A stretch of 64,000 nt of DNA from an uncultured Methylobacillus sp. (GTDB lineage: Bacteria > Pseudomonadota > Gammaproteobacteria > Burkholderiales > Methylophilaceae). How positions within the stretch are numbered: position 1 is the stretch's first letter; every line of letters starts with the position of its first letter. Under the pieces are notes generated by a model. The model saw only the letters and a list, made by a program, of their open reading frames with translations, made no database searches and was not told the origin of the DNA. The DNA lies in assembly GCA_946478865.1 (NCBI GenBank), contig CAMLDO010000001.1, positions 202,208-266,207 on the forward strand. The letters run 5' to 3'. Both the position numbers and the translations under genes were made by a program. Positions 8,923 to 18,748 of the stretch are shown here, one piece after another.

Positions 8923-11900
8923 ATGTCTCACCCCGTTTTCATCCACCTGCGCTGCCATAGCGAGTTCTCCGTCGTGGATGGCATGGTGCGCATCGGCGAT
9001 TACGTCAAGCGCGCCACGAACGACAAGATGCCCGCGCTGGCGCTCACCGATCTGTCCAACCTGTTCGGCGCGGTCAAGTTCTACAAGGCCGCACGCGGCA
9101 AGGGCGTGAAACCCATCGTCGGCGCGGATATCTGGCTGGAAAACGAAGGTAATCGCGACCAGCCCTATCGCGCGCTGCTGTTGTGCCAGAACCATGCCGG
9201 TTACCTGCGCCTGTGCGAACTCGTATCCAAAGCCTTCCTTGAAAACCAGCACCGAGGCCGGGCTGAAATCCGCCGCGAGTGGATTGTCGAAGGTGGTACC
9301 GAGGGCCTGATCCTGCTATCTGGCGAGATGGCCGGAGACATCGGGCAGGCGCTGCTGCAGGATAACGTCGCGGTGGCCGAATCGCTGGCGCAGCAGTGGG
9401 ACCAGCTGTTCCCTAACCGTTTCTACATCGAGCTGCAGCGTGCGGGACATCCGCAACAGGAAGCCTACATTGCCCGTGCACTCGATCTCGCTGCGCGCCT
9501 GCAGCTGCCCGTGGTCGCGACGCATCCTATCCAGTTCCTCGATCCCGAAGATCACAAGGCGCACGAAGCCCGAGTCTGCATTGCCGAAGGCTATGTGCTG
9601 GCTGACCGCCGCCGCCCGCGTCATTTCACCGAGCAGCAGTACTTCCGCACGCAGGCGGAGATGGCCGAGTTGTTTGCCGATATCCCGGAGGCGCTGACCA
9701 ATAGCGTCGAGATCGCCAAGCGCTGCAATCTGACGCTGACCCTGGGCAAGAACTACCTGCCAAAATTCCCCACGCCCAACGGCGAGAGCCTGGACGAGTA
9801 TCTCGGTATCCAGGCGCACGTGGGACTCAAGCAGCGCCTGGAAGTACTGTACCCGGATCCGGAAGTACGCGAAGCCAAGCGTGCGGAGTACGAAGCGCGG
9901 CTCGATTTCGAAGTCGGCATCATTGTGCAGATGGGCTTCCCCGGCTACTTCCTCATCGTGGCGGACTTTATCAACTGGGCCAAGCACAACGGCGTGCCGG
10001 TCGGGCCGGGCCGGGGTTCCGGTGCAGGTTCGCTGGTAGCATATTCGCTCGGGATTACCGATCTCGATCCGCTGCGCTACGCGCTGCTGTTCGAGCGCTT
10101 CCTCAATCCGGAACGGGTTTCCATGCCCGACTTCGACATCGACTTCTGCATGGATGGGCGCGACCGCGTCATCGAATACGTGCGCCACAAGTACGGACTG
10201 GAGGCGGTCTCGCAGATCGCCACCTTCGGTACCATGGCGGCCAAGGCGGTGATCCGCGACGTTGGCCGCGTACTTGACCTGCCATTCAACTTCGTCGACG
10301 GTATCGCCAAGCTGATTCCCAATGAGCTGGGCATCTCGCTCTCCGATGCGCTGGAAAAAGAGCCGCAACTCAAGGAGCGGCGCGAGAAGGAAGAAGAAGT
10401 TAACGAGCTGCTGGAACTGGCGCTGCGCCTTGAAGGCCTGACCCGCAACATCGGCATGCACGCCGGCGGCGTGCTGATCTCGCCCGGCAAGATCACCGAT
10501 TTTTCGCCGGTTTACTGCCAGCAAGGCGGCGACAGCGTGGTCAGCCAGTACGACAAGGATGACGTGGAGGCGGTCGGGCTGGTCAAGTTCGACTTCTTGG
10601 GCCTGCGCACGCTGACCATCCTCGACATGGCGCTGGAAAGCACCAATGCGCAGCGCCAGCAGCAAGGGCTGGAGCCGCTCGCGTTCGAGACGCTGCCGCT
10701 GGACGACAAGCCGACTTTCGACCTGCTGAAATCCGCGAATACCACCGCCGTATTCCAGCTGGAATCGCGCGGCATGAAGGACATGCTGAAGCAGGCCAAG
10801 CCGGACGTGTTCGAGGACATCATCGCGCTGGTCGCGCTATACCGACCCGGCCCGATGGACCTGATCCCCGACTTCTGCCGCCGCAAGCATGGCCTGCAGA
10901 AGGTGGAATATCCGCACCCGGCGACCGCACCCATCCTGAAAGAAACCTACGGCATTATGGTGTATCAGGAGCAGGTGATGCAGATCGCGCAGGTGGTCGC
11001 CGGCTACAGCCTAGGCGGCGCCGACATGCTGCGCCGCGCGATGGGCAAGAAGAAACCCGAGGAAATGGCGCAGCAGCGCGCGATTTTCGTCGAGGGCGCC
11101 GAAAAGAACGGCACCCAGCCCAAGGATGCCGAATTCCTGTTCGACTTGATGGAGAAGTTCGCGAGTTACGGCTTCAACAAGTCGCATGCGGCGGCTTACG
11201 CGCTGGTGGCCTACCACACCGCTTACCTCAAGAAGCATTACCCGGCAGCCTTCTTGGCCGCGACCATGTCGGCGGACATGAACAACACCGACAGCGTGCA
11301 TATCTTCCACGACGATTGCCTCGCCAACGGTCTGGAAGTGTTGGCCCCGGATATCAACCAGAGCGAGTTCCGCTTCAAGCCGTTGAACGCCAAGCAGGTA
11401 CTGTACGGCCTGGGCGCGATCAAGGGCACCGGCTGGTCGGCGATCGAGGTGATCCTTGCCGCCCGCGAGCAGGATGGCCCGTTCAAGGATTTGTTCGATT
11501 TCTGCCAGCGTCTCGACCTGCGCAAGGTGAATCGCCGCGTGATCGAGTCACTCATTCGCGCCGGCGCATTCGACAAGCTGGAACCCAATCGTGCGGCCTT
11601 GCTGGCCGGAGTCGGCATGGCGATCGAGGCGGCCGAGCAGAGCGGGGCGGCGAGTGGACAGAACAGCCTGTTCGGAGACATGCCGGACGTGACGCAGCAC
11701 AAGTTGCCGGAAGTGGCCTACTGGCCGGAGCAGGACAAGCTGCAGCAGGAAAAGGCCGCGCTCGGTTTCTATTTCAGCGGCCACCCTTATGCCGCCTACC
11801 GCAAGGAGTTGTCCTCCTTCGTGCGTAATGGTCTGGCAGCACTGAAACCGCAGGATCAGCCGCAGCTGCTTGCCGGGGTCGTGGTCGGCCTGCGCGCGCG

Positions 11901-12372
11901 CATGACCAGCCGCGGCAAGATGGCTTTCGTGACCATCGACGACGCGACTGCGCAGATCGAGGTCATGGTCGGCAGCGAGTTGCTGATTTCGCACGCGGCG
12001 TTGCTCAAGGAGGATCAACTGCTGTTCGTCGAGGGCAAGGTCAGCAACGACGATTTCAGCGGCGGCCTGCGCGTCAATGCGCGCCGCCTGTATGACCTTG
12101 CTTCCGCGCGCAGCGCCTATGCCAGCCTGCTCAGGATTTCCTGCAACGGACAGGCCGATGCGCGCAAGCTCGGCGAACTGCTCACTCCTTACCGCAAGTC
12201 GCGCGATGCCGAAGAAGCTCCGGGCTGCCGCGTGCAGATCAATTACCGTAATGCCAACGCGCATTGCGAGCTTGCGCTGAGCGAGCAGTGGCGCGTTGAG
12301 CTGCATGACGAGCTGCTCAATGGCCTGCGTGCATGGCTTTCCGAAGAAAACGTCAAAATCCTGTATCATTGA
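8923..12372 (+). CDS. dnaE: DNA polymerase III alpha subunit
   Basis: 1149 residues, close to the usual 1160. It is the catalytic subunit of the replicative polymerase. The PHP domain opens with FIHLRCHSEFSVVDGMV. The polymerase core has VGPGRGSGAGSLVAYSLGITD, the catalytic aspartates in MPDFDIDFCMDGRD, and GMHAGGVLIS. The C-terminus has helix-hairpin-helix (KVNRRVIESLIRAGAFD) and OB-fold (AGVVVGLRARMTSRGKMAFVTIDD) regions for template and clamp contacts. A TAAAAT box lies 15 bp before the ATG. accA follows 79 bp downstream, a common proteobacterial order. Confidence 0.98.
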   Translation: MSHPVFIHLRCHSEFSVVDGMVRIGDYVKRATNDKMPALALTDLSNLFGAVKFYKAARGKGVKPIVGADIWLENEGNRDQPYRALLLCQNHAGYLRLCELVSKAFLENQHRGRAEIRREWIVEGGTEGLILLSGEMAGDIGQALLQDNVAVAESLAQQWDQLFPNRFYIELQRAGHPQQEAYIARALDLAARLQLPVVATHPIQFLDPEDHKAHEARVCIAEGYVLADRRRPRHFTEQQYFRTQAEMAELFADIPEALTNSVEIAKRCNLTLTLGKNYLPKFPTPNGESLDEYLGIQAHVGLKQRLEVLYPDPEVREAKRAEYEARLDFEVGIIVQMGFPGYFLIVADFINWAKHNGVPVGPGRGSGAGSLVAYSLGITDLDPLRYALLFERFLNPERVSMPDFDIDFCMDGRDRVIEYVRHKYGLEAVSQIATFGTMAAKAVIRDVGRVLDLPFNFVDGIAKLIPNELGISLSDALEKEPQLKERREKEEEVNELLELALRLEGLTRNIGMHAGGVLISPGKITDFSPVYCQQGGDSVVSQYDKDDVEAVGLVKFDFLGLRTLTILDMALESTNAQRQQQGLEPLAFETLPLDDKPTFDLLKSANTTAVFQLESRGMKDMLKQAKPDVFEDIIALVALYRPGPMDLIPDFCRRKHGLQKVEYPHPATAPILKETYGIMVYQEQVMQIAQVVAGYSLGGADMLRRAMGKKKPEEMAQQRAIFVEGAEKNGTQPKDAEFLFDLMEKFASYGFNKSHAAAYALVAYHTAYLKKHYPAAFLAATMSADMNNTDSVHIFHDDCLANGLEVLAPDINQSEFRFKPLNAKQVLYGLGAIKGTGWSAIEVILAAREQDGPFKDLFDFCQRLDLRKVNRRVIESLIRAGAFDKLEPNRAALLAGVGMAIEAAEQSGAASGQNSLFGDMPDVTQHKLPEVAYWPEQDKLQQEKAALGFYFSGHPYAAYRKELSSFVRNGLAALKPQDQPQLLAGVVVGLRARMTSRGKMAFVTIDDATAQIEVMVGSELLISHAALLKEDQLLFVEGKVSNDDFSGGLRVNARRLYDLASARSAYASLLRISCNGQADARKLGELLTPYRKSRDAEEAPGCRVQINYRNANAHCELALSEQWRVELHDELLNGLRAWLSEENVKILYH

Positions 12373-12451
12373 CGCCGCTCGTTCGCGGCCGTTCGTCGGT
12401 AATTGACAGCGGCTTGCAACGAAATGCTTACGACTAACGACTATTTCGCTC

Positions 12452-13420
12452 ATGAAAACTAGCTTTCTGGACTTCGAACAACCCATCGCCGAGCTTGAGG
12501 CGAAAATCGAGGAGCTGCGCTATGTGCAGGATGATTCCGCACTCGACATCTCCGAAGAAATCGAGCGACTGCAGCAAAAGAGCCAGACGCTGACCAAGGA
12601 CATCTACAGCAAGCTGGGCGCCTGGCAGATTTCCCAGGTGTCGCGCCACCCGCAACGCCCGTACACGCTGGATTACATCAACGGCCTGTTTACCGACTTC
12701 GAGGAGTTGCACGGCGATCGTGCCTATGCGGATGACCCGGCCATCGTCGGTGGCATGGCGCGCTTCGAAGGCCAGCCGGTGATGGTCATCGGTCACCAGA
12801 AGGGCCGCGACACCAAGGAAAAGATTTACCGCAATTTCGGCATGCCGCGTCCGGAAGGCTATCGCAAGGCATTGCGCCTGTTCCGCCTCGCCGAGAAGTT
12901 CAAGCTGCCCATCATTACCTTCATCGACACGCCGGGCGCTTATCCCGGCATTGGTGCGGAAGAGCGCGGCCAGTCCGAGGCGATCGCGCGTAACCTCTAT
13001 GTGATGGCCGAGCTCAAGACCCCGATCATCGGCATCATCATCGGCGAGGGCGGTTCCGGCGGCGCACTGGCGCTGGGCGTGGTCGACCATCTCATGATGC
13101 TGCAATATTCCACCTATTCCGTGATCTCGCCGGAGGGCTGCGCTTCCATCCTGTGGAAGAGCGCGGACAAGGCGCCTGAAGCCGCGGAAACGCTGGCAAT
13201 CACCGCCAATCGCCTGAAAACCCTGGGACTGGTGGATCGCATTGTCTCCGAACCTCTGGGCGGCGCGCATCGCGAACCGGAAGTGATGCTGCAAACGCTG
13301 CGTCGCGCGCTCAAGGACGAGTTGCACATGCTGCAGGTAAAGTCCACCACCAACCTGCTCGAAGCGCGGCTGGATCGTCTCATGAGCTATGGCAAGTACA
13401 AAGAAGCCGCGGCCAAGTGA
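12452..13420 (+). CDS. accA: Acetyl-CoA carboxylase carboxyltransferase subunit alpha
   Basis: 322 residues, full length. With AccD it transfers the carboxyl group from biotin to acetyl-CoA in the first step of fatty-acid synthesis. Seen: N-terminal coiled-coil ([19 protein letters not shown]), the crotonase-like core with [22 protein letters not shown] and [14 protein letters not shown] (oxyanion region), and [21 protein letters not shown]. Its 3' end overlaps the tilS start by 32 bp. A TTGACA is present at 12403-12408 upstream but has no convincing -10 partner. Confidence 0.97.
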   Translation: MKTSFLDFEQPIAELEAKIEELRYVQDDSALDISEEIERLQQKSQTLTKDIYSKLGAWQISQVSRHPQRPYTLDYINGLFTDFEELHGDRAYADDPAIVGGMARFEGQPVMVIGHQKGRDTKEKIYRNFGMPRPEGYRKALRLFRLAEKFKLPIITFIDTPGAYPGIGAEERGQSEAIARNLYVMAELKTPIIGIIIGEGGSGGALALGVVDHLMMLQYSTYSVISPEGCASILWKSADKAPEAAETLAITANRLKTLGLVDRIVSEPLGGAHREPEVMLQTLRRALKDELHMLQVKSTTNLLEARLDRLMSYGKYKEAAAK

Positions 13421-14756
13421 GCTGTCTCAACGCCTGACGCACTTTCTTAGCGAGACCGTCCAGCCGGGCCAGACACTACTGCTCGGTTTCTCGGGCGGTC
13501 TCGATTCCTGTGTGCTGCTGCATCTCCTTGTGGCGGCGCGCGAACATCTTCCCTTCCACCTCAAGGCCGTGCACGTCAACCACGGTATCAGCCCGCACGC
13601 GCCGCAATGGGCCGAGTTCTGCGCCGAGGTATGCTCCGGATACGATATTCCCTTCACGGCCGAAACCGTGCATGTGCCGCGTGATAGCGGGCTCGGTATC
13701 GAGGCGGCCGCGCGCCTGGCACGCTATCAGGCGTTGCTGAAGCATCATGCCGATGCGCTCGTGCTGGCCCACCATCGCGACGACCAGGCGGAAACGGTAC
13801 TGCTGCAGCTGCTGCGCGGTTCGGGGGTGAAGGGGCTGGCAGCAATGCCGGCTGTCAGCAGTCAATCGAATGTGCAGCTTTCCATGGAAGAGCGGGCATT
13901 GGTGAACGGGATGCCCGTGTTGCGCCCTTTGCTGGATGTGTCGCGTTCTGAGCTCGAAGCTTATGCGGAGGCCCACAAACTGCAGTGGGTCGAGGACGGA
14001 AGCAATCTTGACCTTGCCTACGATCGCAATTTCCTGCGCCATCACATATTCCCGCAGCTGGAACAGCGTTTCCCCGCGGCGCGCACAACGATTGCGCGCA
14101 GTGCGGCGCATTTTGCGGAGGCGGCCGAGCTTCTGGACGAGGTAGCAGCAGAAGATGCGGCACTTTACGTGCAAGGTCCTGAATTGCGCATCGAGGCGCT
14201 GCGAGTGCTTTCTCCGGCGCGGGGCCGCAATCTGTTGCGCTACTGGTTGAGCGGCTATCTCACTGCGCTGCCGAACACGCGCCGCTTGCAGGAGCTCTAT
14301 CGCCAACTGCTCACATCGCGTCAGGATGCGCAGCTACAGGTAGAGCTTGCAGGCGGCGAGGTGCGGCGCTATCGAGACCGCGCCGTGTTCGAGCGTGCAA
14401 CGGGAGTGCAGCCGTTGCACCTCGCCTGGCGCGGAGAATCGGAGCTGCAGCTGCCGCACGGCGTGCTATTGTTCACGCGTGTGGCGGGGCATGGGCTGGC
14501 GGCCCAAAAGATACCCGAACGGCTCGATATCCGTTCGCGTGCGGGAGGGGAGCGCTTCCGCCCGGATGCGAAGCGGCCCACACGCAGTTTGCGACATCTA
14601 TTGCAGGAAGCCGGGATGCCTCCTTGGGAAAGAGCGGCGCTGCCCCTGATTTACATCGGCGAACGCTTGGCAGTCGTGCCGGGGATTGGCGTTGCGTGCG
14701 ATTTGCAGGCCGGGCCGGACGAAGAGGGCTGGCTTATCGGCTGGAGGCGCGGCTGA
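13389..14756 (+). CDS. tilS: tRNA(Ile)-lysidine synthase
   Basis: 455 residues. It adds lysine to C34 of tRNA-Ile(CAU) so that it reads AUA. The N-type ATP pyrophosphatase loop [18 protein letters not shown] (SGGxDS, about residue 34), [16 protein letters not shown] and [28 protein letters not shown] are diagnostic. The C-terminal [41 protein letters not shown] is the TilS substrate domain. It starts inside accA (32 bp overlap), and its end overlaps the convergent tesA by 23 bp. Confidence 0.97.
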   Translation: MASTKKPRPSELSQRLTHFLSETVQPGQTLLLGFSGGLDSCVLLHLLVAAREHLPFHLKAVHVNHGISPHAPQWAEFCAEVCSGYDIPFTAETVHVPRDSGLGIEAAARLARYQALLKHHADALVLAHHRDDQAETVLLQLLRGSGVKGLAAMPAVSSQSNVQLSMEERALVNGMPVLRPLLDVSRSELEAYAEAHKLQWVEDGSNLDLAYDRNFLRHHIFPQLEQRFPAARTTIARSAAHFAEAAELLDEVAAEDAALYVQGPELRIEALRVLSPARGRNLLRYWLSGYLTALPNTRRLQELYRQLLTSRQDAQLQVELAGGEVRRYRDRAVFERATGVQPLHLAWRGESELQLPHGVLLFTRVAGHGLAAQKIPERLDIRSRAGGERFRPDAKRPTRSLRHLLQEAGMPPWERAALPLIYIGERLAVVPGIGVACDLQAGPDEEGWLIGWRRG

Positions 14757-15366
14757 CGGGTTTGCCCAGGATGGGTTCGAGTTCCTCCCACACATTGTCG
14801 AGCAATTTCCCTTGTGCTGCGGCAGAGGGATGCAGGCCGTCGTCCAGTACGAGATCGCGCTGACCCGCCACTCCATTCAGGAAAAAAGGCACAAGCGGCA
14901 GTTTGTACTCCTTCGCCAGTTGCTGGAAGGTGTCGGAAAACTCCCGCGTATAGACCGGCCCGTAATTCGGCGGAATGCGCATGCCGAGCAGCATTACTTT
15001 GATCTGCTGCTGGCGCGCCGCCTTGATCATGGAAACCAGGTTGCGCTTCATGTCGGCCACGGGCAGGCCGCGCAAGCCGTCGTTGGCGCCGAGTTCAATA
15101 ATGACGAGGTCGGGGCGCGTTTTCTGCAGCGTGGCGTCGAAGCGCGAGAGTCCGCCGCTCGTGGTTTCGCCGCTGACGCTGGCATTTGCGACACGATGGC
15201 TGTAGCCTTCTTCGTTTAGTCGCCGCTGCAACAATTCCACCCATCCCTGGTCTCTAGGAATGCCATACGCTGCCGACAGGCTGTCGCCATACACCAGGAT
15301 GGTAGGCGCGGCCATGGCCCACAAGGGCAGACTCAGGATCAACAACAGGAAAAATCTAGGCAACAT
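14734..15366 (-). CDS. tesA: Arylesterase / acyl-CoA thioesterase I (SGNH hydrolase)
   Basis: 210 residues with a signal peptide (about 1-19, cleavage after WAMAA), so it is periplasmic. SGNH family: block I VYGDSLSAAYGI (nucleophile Ser), block II glycine in SVSGETTSGG, block III ELGANDGLRG (Asn), block V DGLHPSAAAQ (Asp and His). It hydrolyses acyl-CoA thioesters and aryl esters. It is divergent from ybbA, and the two start codons share two bases (tesA 15366-15364, ybbA 15365-15367). The same tesA/ybbA/ybbP order occurs in Escherichia coli. Confidence 0.94.
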   Translation of the reverse strand: MLPRFFLLLILSLPLWAMAAPTILVYGDSLSAAYGIPRDQGWVELLQRRLNEEGYSHRVANASVSGETTSGGLSRFDATLQKTRPDLVIIELGANDGLRGLPVADMKRNLVSMIKAARQQQIKVMLLGMRIPPNYGPVYTREFSDTFQQLAKEYKLPLVPFFLNGVAGQRDLVLDDGLHPSAAAQGKLLDNVWEELEPILGKPVSRASSR

Positions 15367-16051
15367 GGTTCCGGATTCTCATCAAACAATCGAAATCGAA
15401 GCGACGGGCTTGAGCAAGCATGTTACCAGCAGCGAAGGCGAACTCGCGATCCTCTCGGATTTCAGCTGCATGGTACACGCCGGCGAGACCGTCGCGATTC
15501 TGGGCGCCTCAGGCTCGGGCAAATCCACATTGCTTGGTCTGCTGGCCGGGCTGGATGTTCCCAGTGCAGGGACGGTGGCCCTGCGCGGCCAGAATCTGGC
15601 TGCGTTGAGTGAGGATGGGCGGGCTGCCTTGCGCGGGCGGCATATGGGATTCGTGTTTCAGTCATTCCAGCTGCTGCCGTCGCTGACCGCTTTGGAGAAC
15701 GTGCTGCTGCCGCTGGAGCTCGCCGGTATTGCCGATGCGGAGGAGCGGGCTCGTCAGGCCCTGGAACGCGTCGGGTTGACGCCCCGTCTGCGCCACTACC
15801 CACGACAGCTTTCCGGCGGCGAGCAGCAGCGCGTCGCCATCGCCCGGGCATTTGCTCCGCGACCGTCCATCCTCTTCGCCGATGAGCCGACTGGTAACCT
15901 CGATGCCGCGACCGGACAGCGCATTATCGATCTGCTGTTCAGCCTGAACGCCGAAGCTGGCACCACGCTTGTGCTGGTGACGCACGATGCAACGCTGGCC
16001 CAGCGCTGTGGCCGACGGCTGCAACTGGAGGGCGGAAAGCTCAAACCGTGA
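15365..16051 (+). CDS. ybbA: ABC transporter ATP-binding protein, YbbA type
   Basis: 228 residues. Walker A ILGASGSGKSTLLGLLAG, Q-loop GFVFQSFQLLPSLTALENV, signature LSGGEQQRVAIARA, Walker B ILFADEPTGNLDAATG and the H-loop VTHDA are all intact. It belongs to the LolD/MacB-like group that drives extracytoplasmic lipid or lipoprotein extraction. The ATG at 15365 is preferred because the family starts near here; the frame stays open upstream within tesA on the other strand. ybbP follows after 19 bp. Confidence 0.93.
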   Translation: MVPDSHQTIEIEATGLSKHVTSSEGELAILSDFSCMVHAGETVAILGASGSGKSTLLGLLAGLDVPSAGTVALRGQNLAALSEDGRAALRGRHMGFVFQSFQLLPSLTALENVLLPLELAGIADAEERARQALERVGLTPRLRHYPRQLSGGEQQRVAIARAFAPRPSILFADEPTGNLDAATGQRIIDLLFSLNAEAGTTLVLVTHDATLAQRCGRRLQLEGGKLKP

Positions 16052-16070
16052 TGGCCGATCGAGGTTTCGC

Positions 16071-18560
16071 ATGAATCAAACACATTTCGCGCTCCGGCAA
16101 TTGCGCAGCGCTTGGCGCGCCGGCGAAATTCGCGTGTTGCTGTTCGCACTGGTGCTGGCCGTGGCTGCGATGACGGCGGTCGGGTTCTTCGCGGACCGCA
16201 TCGAGGCGGCGCTCGGCCGCCAGGGCGGAATGCTGCTGGGGGGCGACCTGGTCGTGGTTTCCGATCACCCCGTTCCGCCATCTTTTGCAGAGCAGGCGAA
16301 CAAGTCAGGCTTGCGCACCGCGCAGACGATGGAATTCCCCAGCATGGTCATGCGGGGAGAGATAGGGCGCTTGTCCGAAATCAAGGCCGTGAGCGCGGGC
16401 TACCCATTGCGCGGCAAGCTGGCGATTGCGGACGAGCCGTTCGCTCCGGTACGAAATCCGGAAGGTGTGCCGGCTCCTGGCGAAGTCTGGATCGAGCCGC
16501 GCCTCGCCAGCCTGCTGGAGGTGCGGCAAGGCGAGGTGCTGGGAGTCGGGGAGCGCCAGTTGAAGGTCGCGGCCATCCTGCAGGAAGAACCGGCGCGTGG
16601 TGGTGACATGTTCAGCTTCGCTCCGCGGCTGATGATGAATATCGACGATGTGGCAAGCACCGGTCTGATCCAGTACGGCAGCCGTGTCCGCTATCGATTG
16701 CTGGTGGCGGGAGAGGCAACATCGCTGAATGAATTCAGACCTTGGGCCGAAGCGCGGCTGGAACGCGGCATGCGCCTGGAAGACGTCAAGGCTGCGCGCC
16801 CCGAGATTCGCAATGCGCTGGACAAGGCACGGCAGTTTCTCGGATTGGCCTCGATGGCCAGCGTGATCCTGGCCATGGTGGCGATGTCGCTGGCAGGCTT
16901 GCGCTTTGCCCGGCGCCATCTGGATACATGCGCCCTCATGCGTTGCTTCGGCGCTTCGCAGAGCCGTATCCTGCAGGTTTTCCTGCTGCAGGCCTTTGTG
17001 CTTGGCGTAATCGGCAGTGTGCTCGGCTGCCTGCTGGGTTTTGCCGCGCAGGAGGTGCTGGCCCGTCTGGCCGGAGCATTGTTTGTCGAGGCACTTCCGC
17101 CGCCGACGTGGATGCCTGCACTCAGCGGCTCATTGGCCGGCGTGGCGGCGATGATGGGCGTGATGCTTCCGCATCTGTTGCGTTTGCGCAATGTGCCCGC
17201 GCTGCGCATCCTGCGCAAGGATCTCGATGAAAATGCGGCTGTTTCCTGGCTGGCATGGCTGCCGGGGATCGCGGTCATGCTTGGGCTGGTGTTCTGGAGT
17301 GCGCGCGACGTGCAGCTGGGCTGGATCGTGCTTGGCGGGCTGATGGGACTGCTTCTGGTCGCCTGCGCGGTTGCTGCTCTTACCGGCCTTTTGTTGCGAC
17401 GCATGGCTGTGCGGGCAGGAGGTGTCTGGCGTATCGGCATCGCCAATCTGCTGCAACGCCCTGGCGTGGGGATTGCCCAGGTCGCCGGTTTCAGTCTTGG
17501 CCTCATGGCGATGGCTCTGCTGGCTATCGTGCGCGGTGATTTGCTGGACAACTGGCATGCTTCGTTGCCGCCGGATGCACCCAATCGCTTCGTGATCAAT
17601 ATTCAGCCTGACCAGATGACGGGCATCGGCGAATTCTTTACAAAGGAAAAACTCGCACCGCCGGAAATTTTCCCGATGGTGCGGGGGCGACTGGTCGCGG
17701 TCAATAACCGTCCGCTCGATATAAGCCGCTACACCGACGAACGAGCACGGCGTCTCGCCGAGCGGGAATGGAACCTGTCCGTCGCCGCGCACATGCAGAA
17801 GGATAATCGTATTCTGGCCGGGCGCTGGTGGACGCCGGAGGAGCATGGGCAGCGGGTGATTTCTCTGGAAGAGGGAATAGCTCAACAACTGGACATAAAG
17901 CTGGGAGATACACTGACCTACGATATTGTCGGGCAGCGCATCGATCTTCGGGTCCAGAGTCTGCGCAAGGTGGAGTGGGATTCGATGCGAGCCAATTTCT
18001 TTGCGGTAACGCCTCCCGGTGTACTGGAAAATTATCCGGCCAGCTACATCACCAGTTTCCATTTGCCGGCAGGGCGGGAGGAGGTGCTGAATCGACTGGT
18101 GCGCGCGATGCCCAACCTCACGATTATCGACGTCGAAGCCATCCTCGCCCAGTTGCGCGGCATCATGGACCGAATGACGCTCGCCGTCGAATTCGTGTTT
18201 GCTTTCTGCATGTTGACCGGCATTGCCGTGTTGTACGCGGCACTTTCCGCGACCCAGGACGAGCGCTTGCGGGAAGCCGCCGTATTGCGCACTTTTGGCG
18301 CCAGCGGCAGGCAGGCGAGGGCGACAGTGCTGGTGGAGTTCGCCGGTATCGGCCTCTTGGCCGGCGTCGTCGCGATGGTAGCCGCGAGCTTGCTGGCCTG
18401 GATCATCAGCCAGCATCTGCTGCATATTCCATACAGTTTCAATCTTTGGCTGGCCGTCGTGACATTGGCTTCGGGCATGTTGCTGGTACCTGCTGCCGCA
18501 TGGCTGGGGATCAGGAAGATTCTGCGGGTATCCCCCCGGCAGATTCTGCAAAGCGTATAG
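16071..18560 (+). CDS. ybbP: FtsX-like ABC transporter permease, YbbP type
   Basis: 829 residues, as expected for YbbP. The N-terminal membrane segment (about 22-42, VLLFALVLAVAAMTAVGFFAD) is followed by a periplasmic domain and three blocks of transmembrane segments: about 260-380, a middle group at 390-500, and a C-terminal FtsX domain ending LRVSPRQILQSV. The start at 16071 (MNQTHFALRQLRSAWRAGE) matches the family N-terminus. Partner of YbbA. The physiological substrate of YbbAP is not settled; the tesA association suggests a link to lipids or hydrophobic esters. Confidence 0.93.
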   Translation: MNQTHFALRQLRSAWRAGEIRVLLFALVLAVAAMTAVGFFADRIEAALGRQGGMLLGGDLVVVSDHPVPPSFAEQANKSGLRTAQTMEFPSMVMRGEIGRLSEIKAVSAGYPLRGKLAIADEPFAPVRNPEGVPAPGEVWIEPRLASLLEVRQGEVLGVGERQLKVAAILQEEPARGGDMFSFAPRLMMNIDDVASTGLIQYGSRVRYRLLVAGEATSLNEFRPWAEARLERGMRLEDVKAARPEIRNALDKARQFLGLASMASVILAMVAMSLAGLRFARRHLDTCALMRCFGASQSRILQVFLLQAFVLGVIGSVLGCLLGFAAQEVLARLAGALFVEALPPPTWMPALSGSLAGVAAMMGVMLPHLLRLRNVPALRILRKDLDENAAVSWLAWLPGIAVMLGLVFWSARDVQLGWIVLGGLMGLLLVACAVAALTGLLLRRMAVRAGGVWRIGIANLLQRPGVGIAQVAGFSLGLMAMALLAIVRGDLLDNWHASLPPDAPNRFVINIQPDQMTGIGEFFTKEKLAPPEIFPMVRGRLVAVNNRPLDISRYTDERARRLAEREWNLSVAAHMQKDNRILAGRWWTPEEHGQRVISLEEGIAQQLDIKLGDTLTYDIVGQRIDLRVQSLRKVEWDSMRANFFAVTPPGVLENYPASYITSFHLPAGREEVLNRLVRAMPNLTIIDVEAILAQLRGIMDRMTLAVEFVFAFCMLTGIAVLYAALSATQDERLREAAVLRTFGASGRQARATVLVEFAGIGLLAGVVAMVAASLLAWIISQHLLHIPYSFNLWLAVVTLASGMLLVPAAAWLGIRKILRVSPRQILQSV

Positions 18561-18565
18561 GTGGT

Positions 18566-18601
18566 GGTTGTCTGCAACCAAAATATTGGCTGTAAACAAC
18601 C
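18566..18601. promoter_or_regulatory. Dyads upstream of the TonB receptor gene (possible activator site)
   Basis: GGTTG-TCTG-CAACC at 18566-18579 is a perfect 5-bp dyad, and GGTTGT (18566-18571) is also the inverse of ACAACC at 18596-18601. They lie about 90-120 bp before the putative sigma-54 promoter, the usual distance for an enhancer site of an NtrC-type activator such as the one encoded at 21101. The functional assignment is inference. Confidence 0.3.
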
Positions 18602-18685
18602 ATAATTTTTCGTTACACTCTTGCCGAAGATTCAGTCATTTTTCCAAGTGGCTGAATTGAAAGGGATGGGTGAGATTGTGAAGGC

Positions 18686-18701
18686 TGGTACGAATCTTGG
18701 T
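18686..18701 (+). promoter_or_regulatory. Candidate sigma-54 (-24/-12) promoter
   Basis: TGGTACGAATCTTGGT resembles the consensus TGGCACG-N4-TTGCA/T: GG at -24 is kept, the spacing is exact (GG-N10-G), but the -12 C is G. It lies 48 bp before the TonB receptor ATG. A sigma-54 activator gene directly follows the receptor. Confidence 0.4.
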
Positions 18702-18748
18702 ATTTGTAACAGACTTTTTACAATTAGCTCGTCAAATCGGGGGAGAAC

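Noticed and set aside
9316..10665. A 449-codon open frame on the minus strand inside dnaE, and similar long antisense frames (for example 4234-5427, 29111-30748).
   Set aside because: They lie opposite to unmistakable genes in a G/C-rich genome, where antisense frames are expected, and have no ribosome-binding site or recognisable domain.
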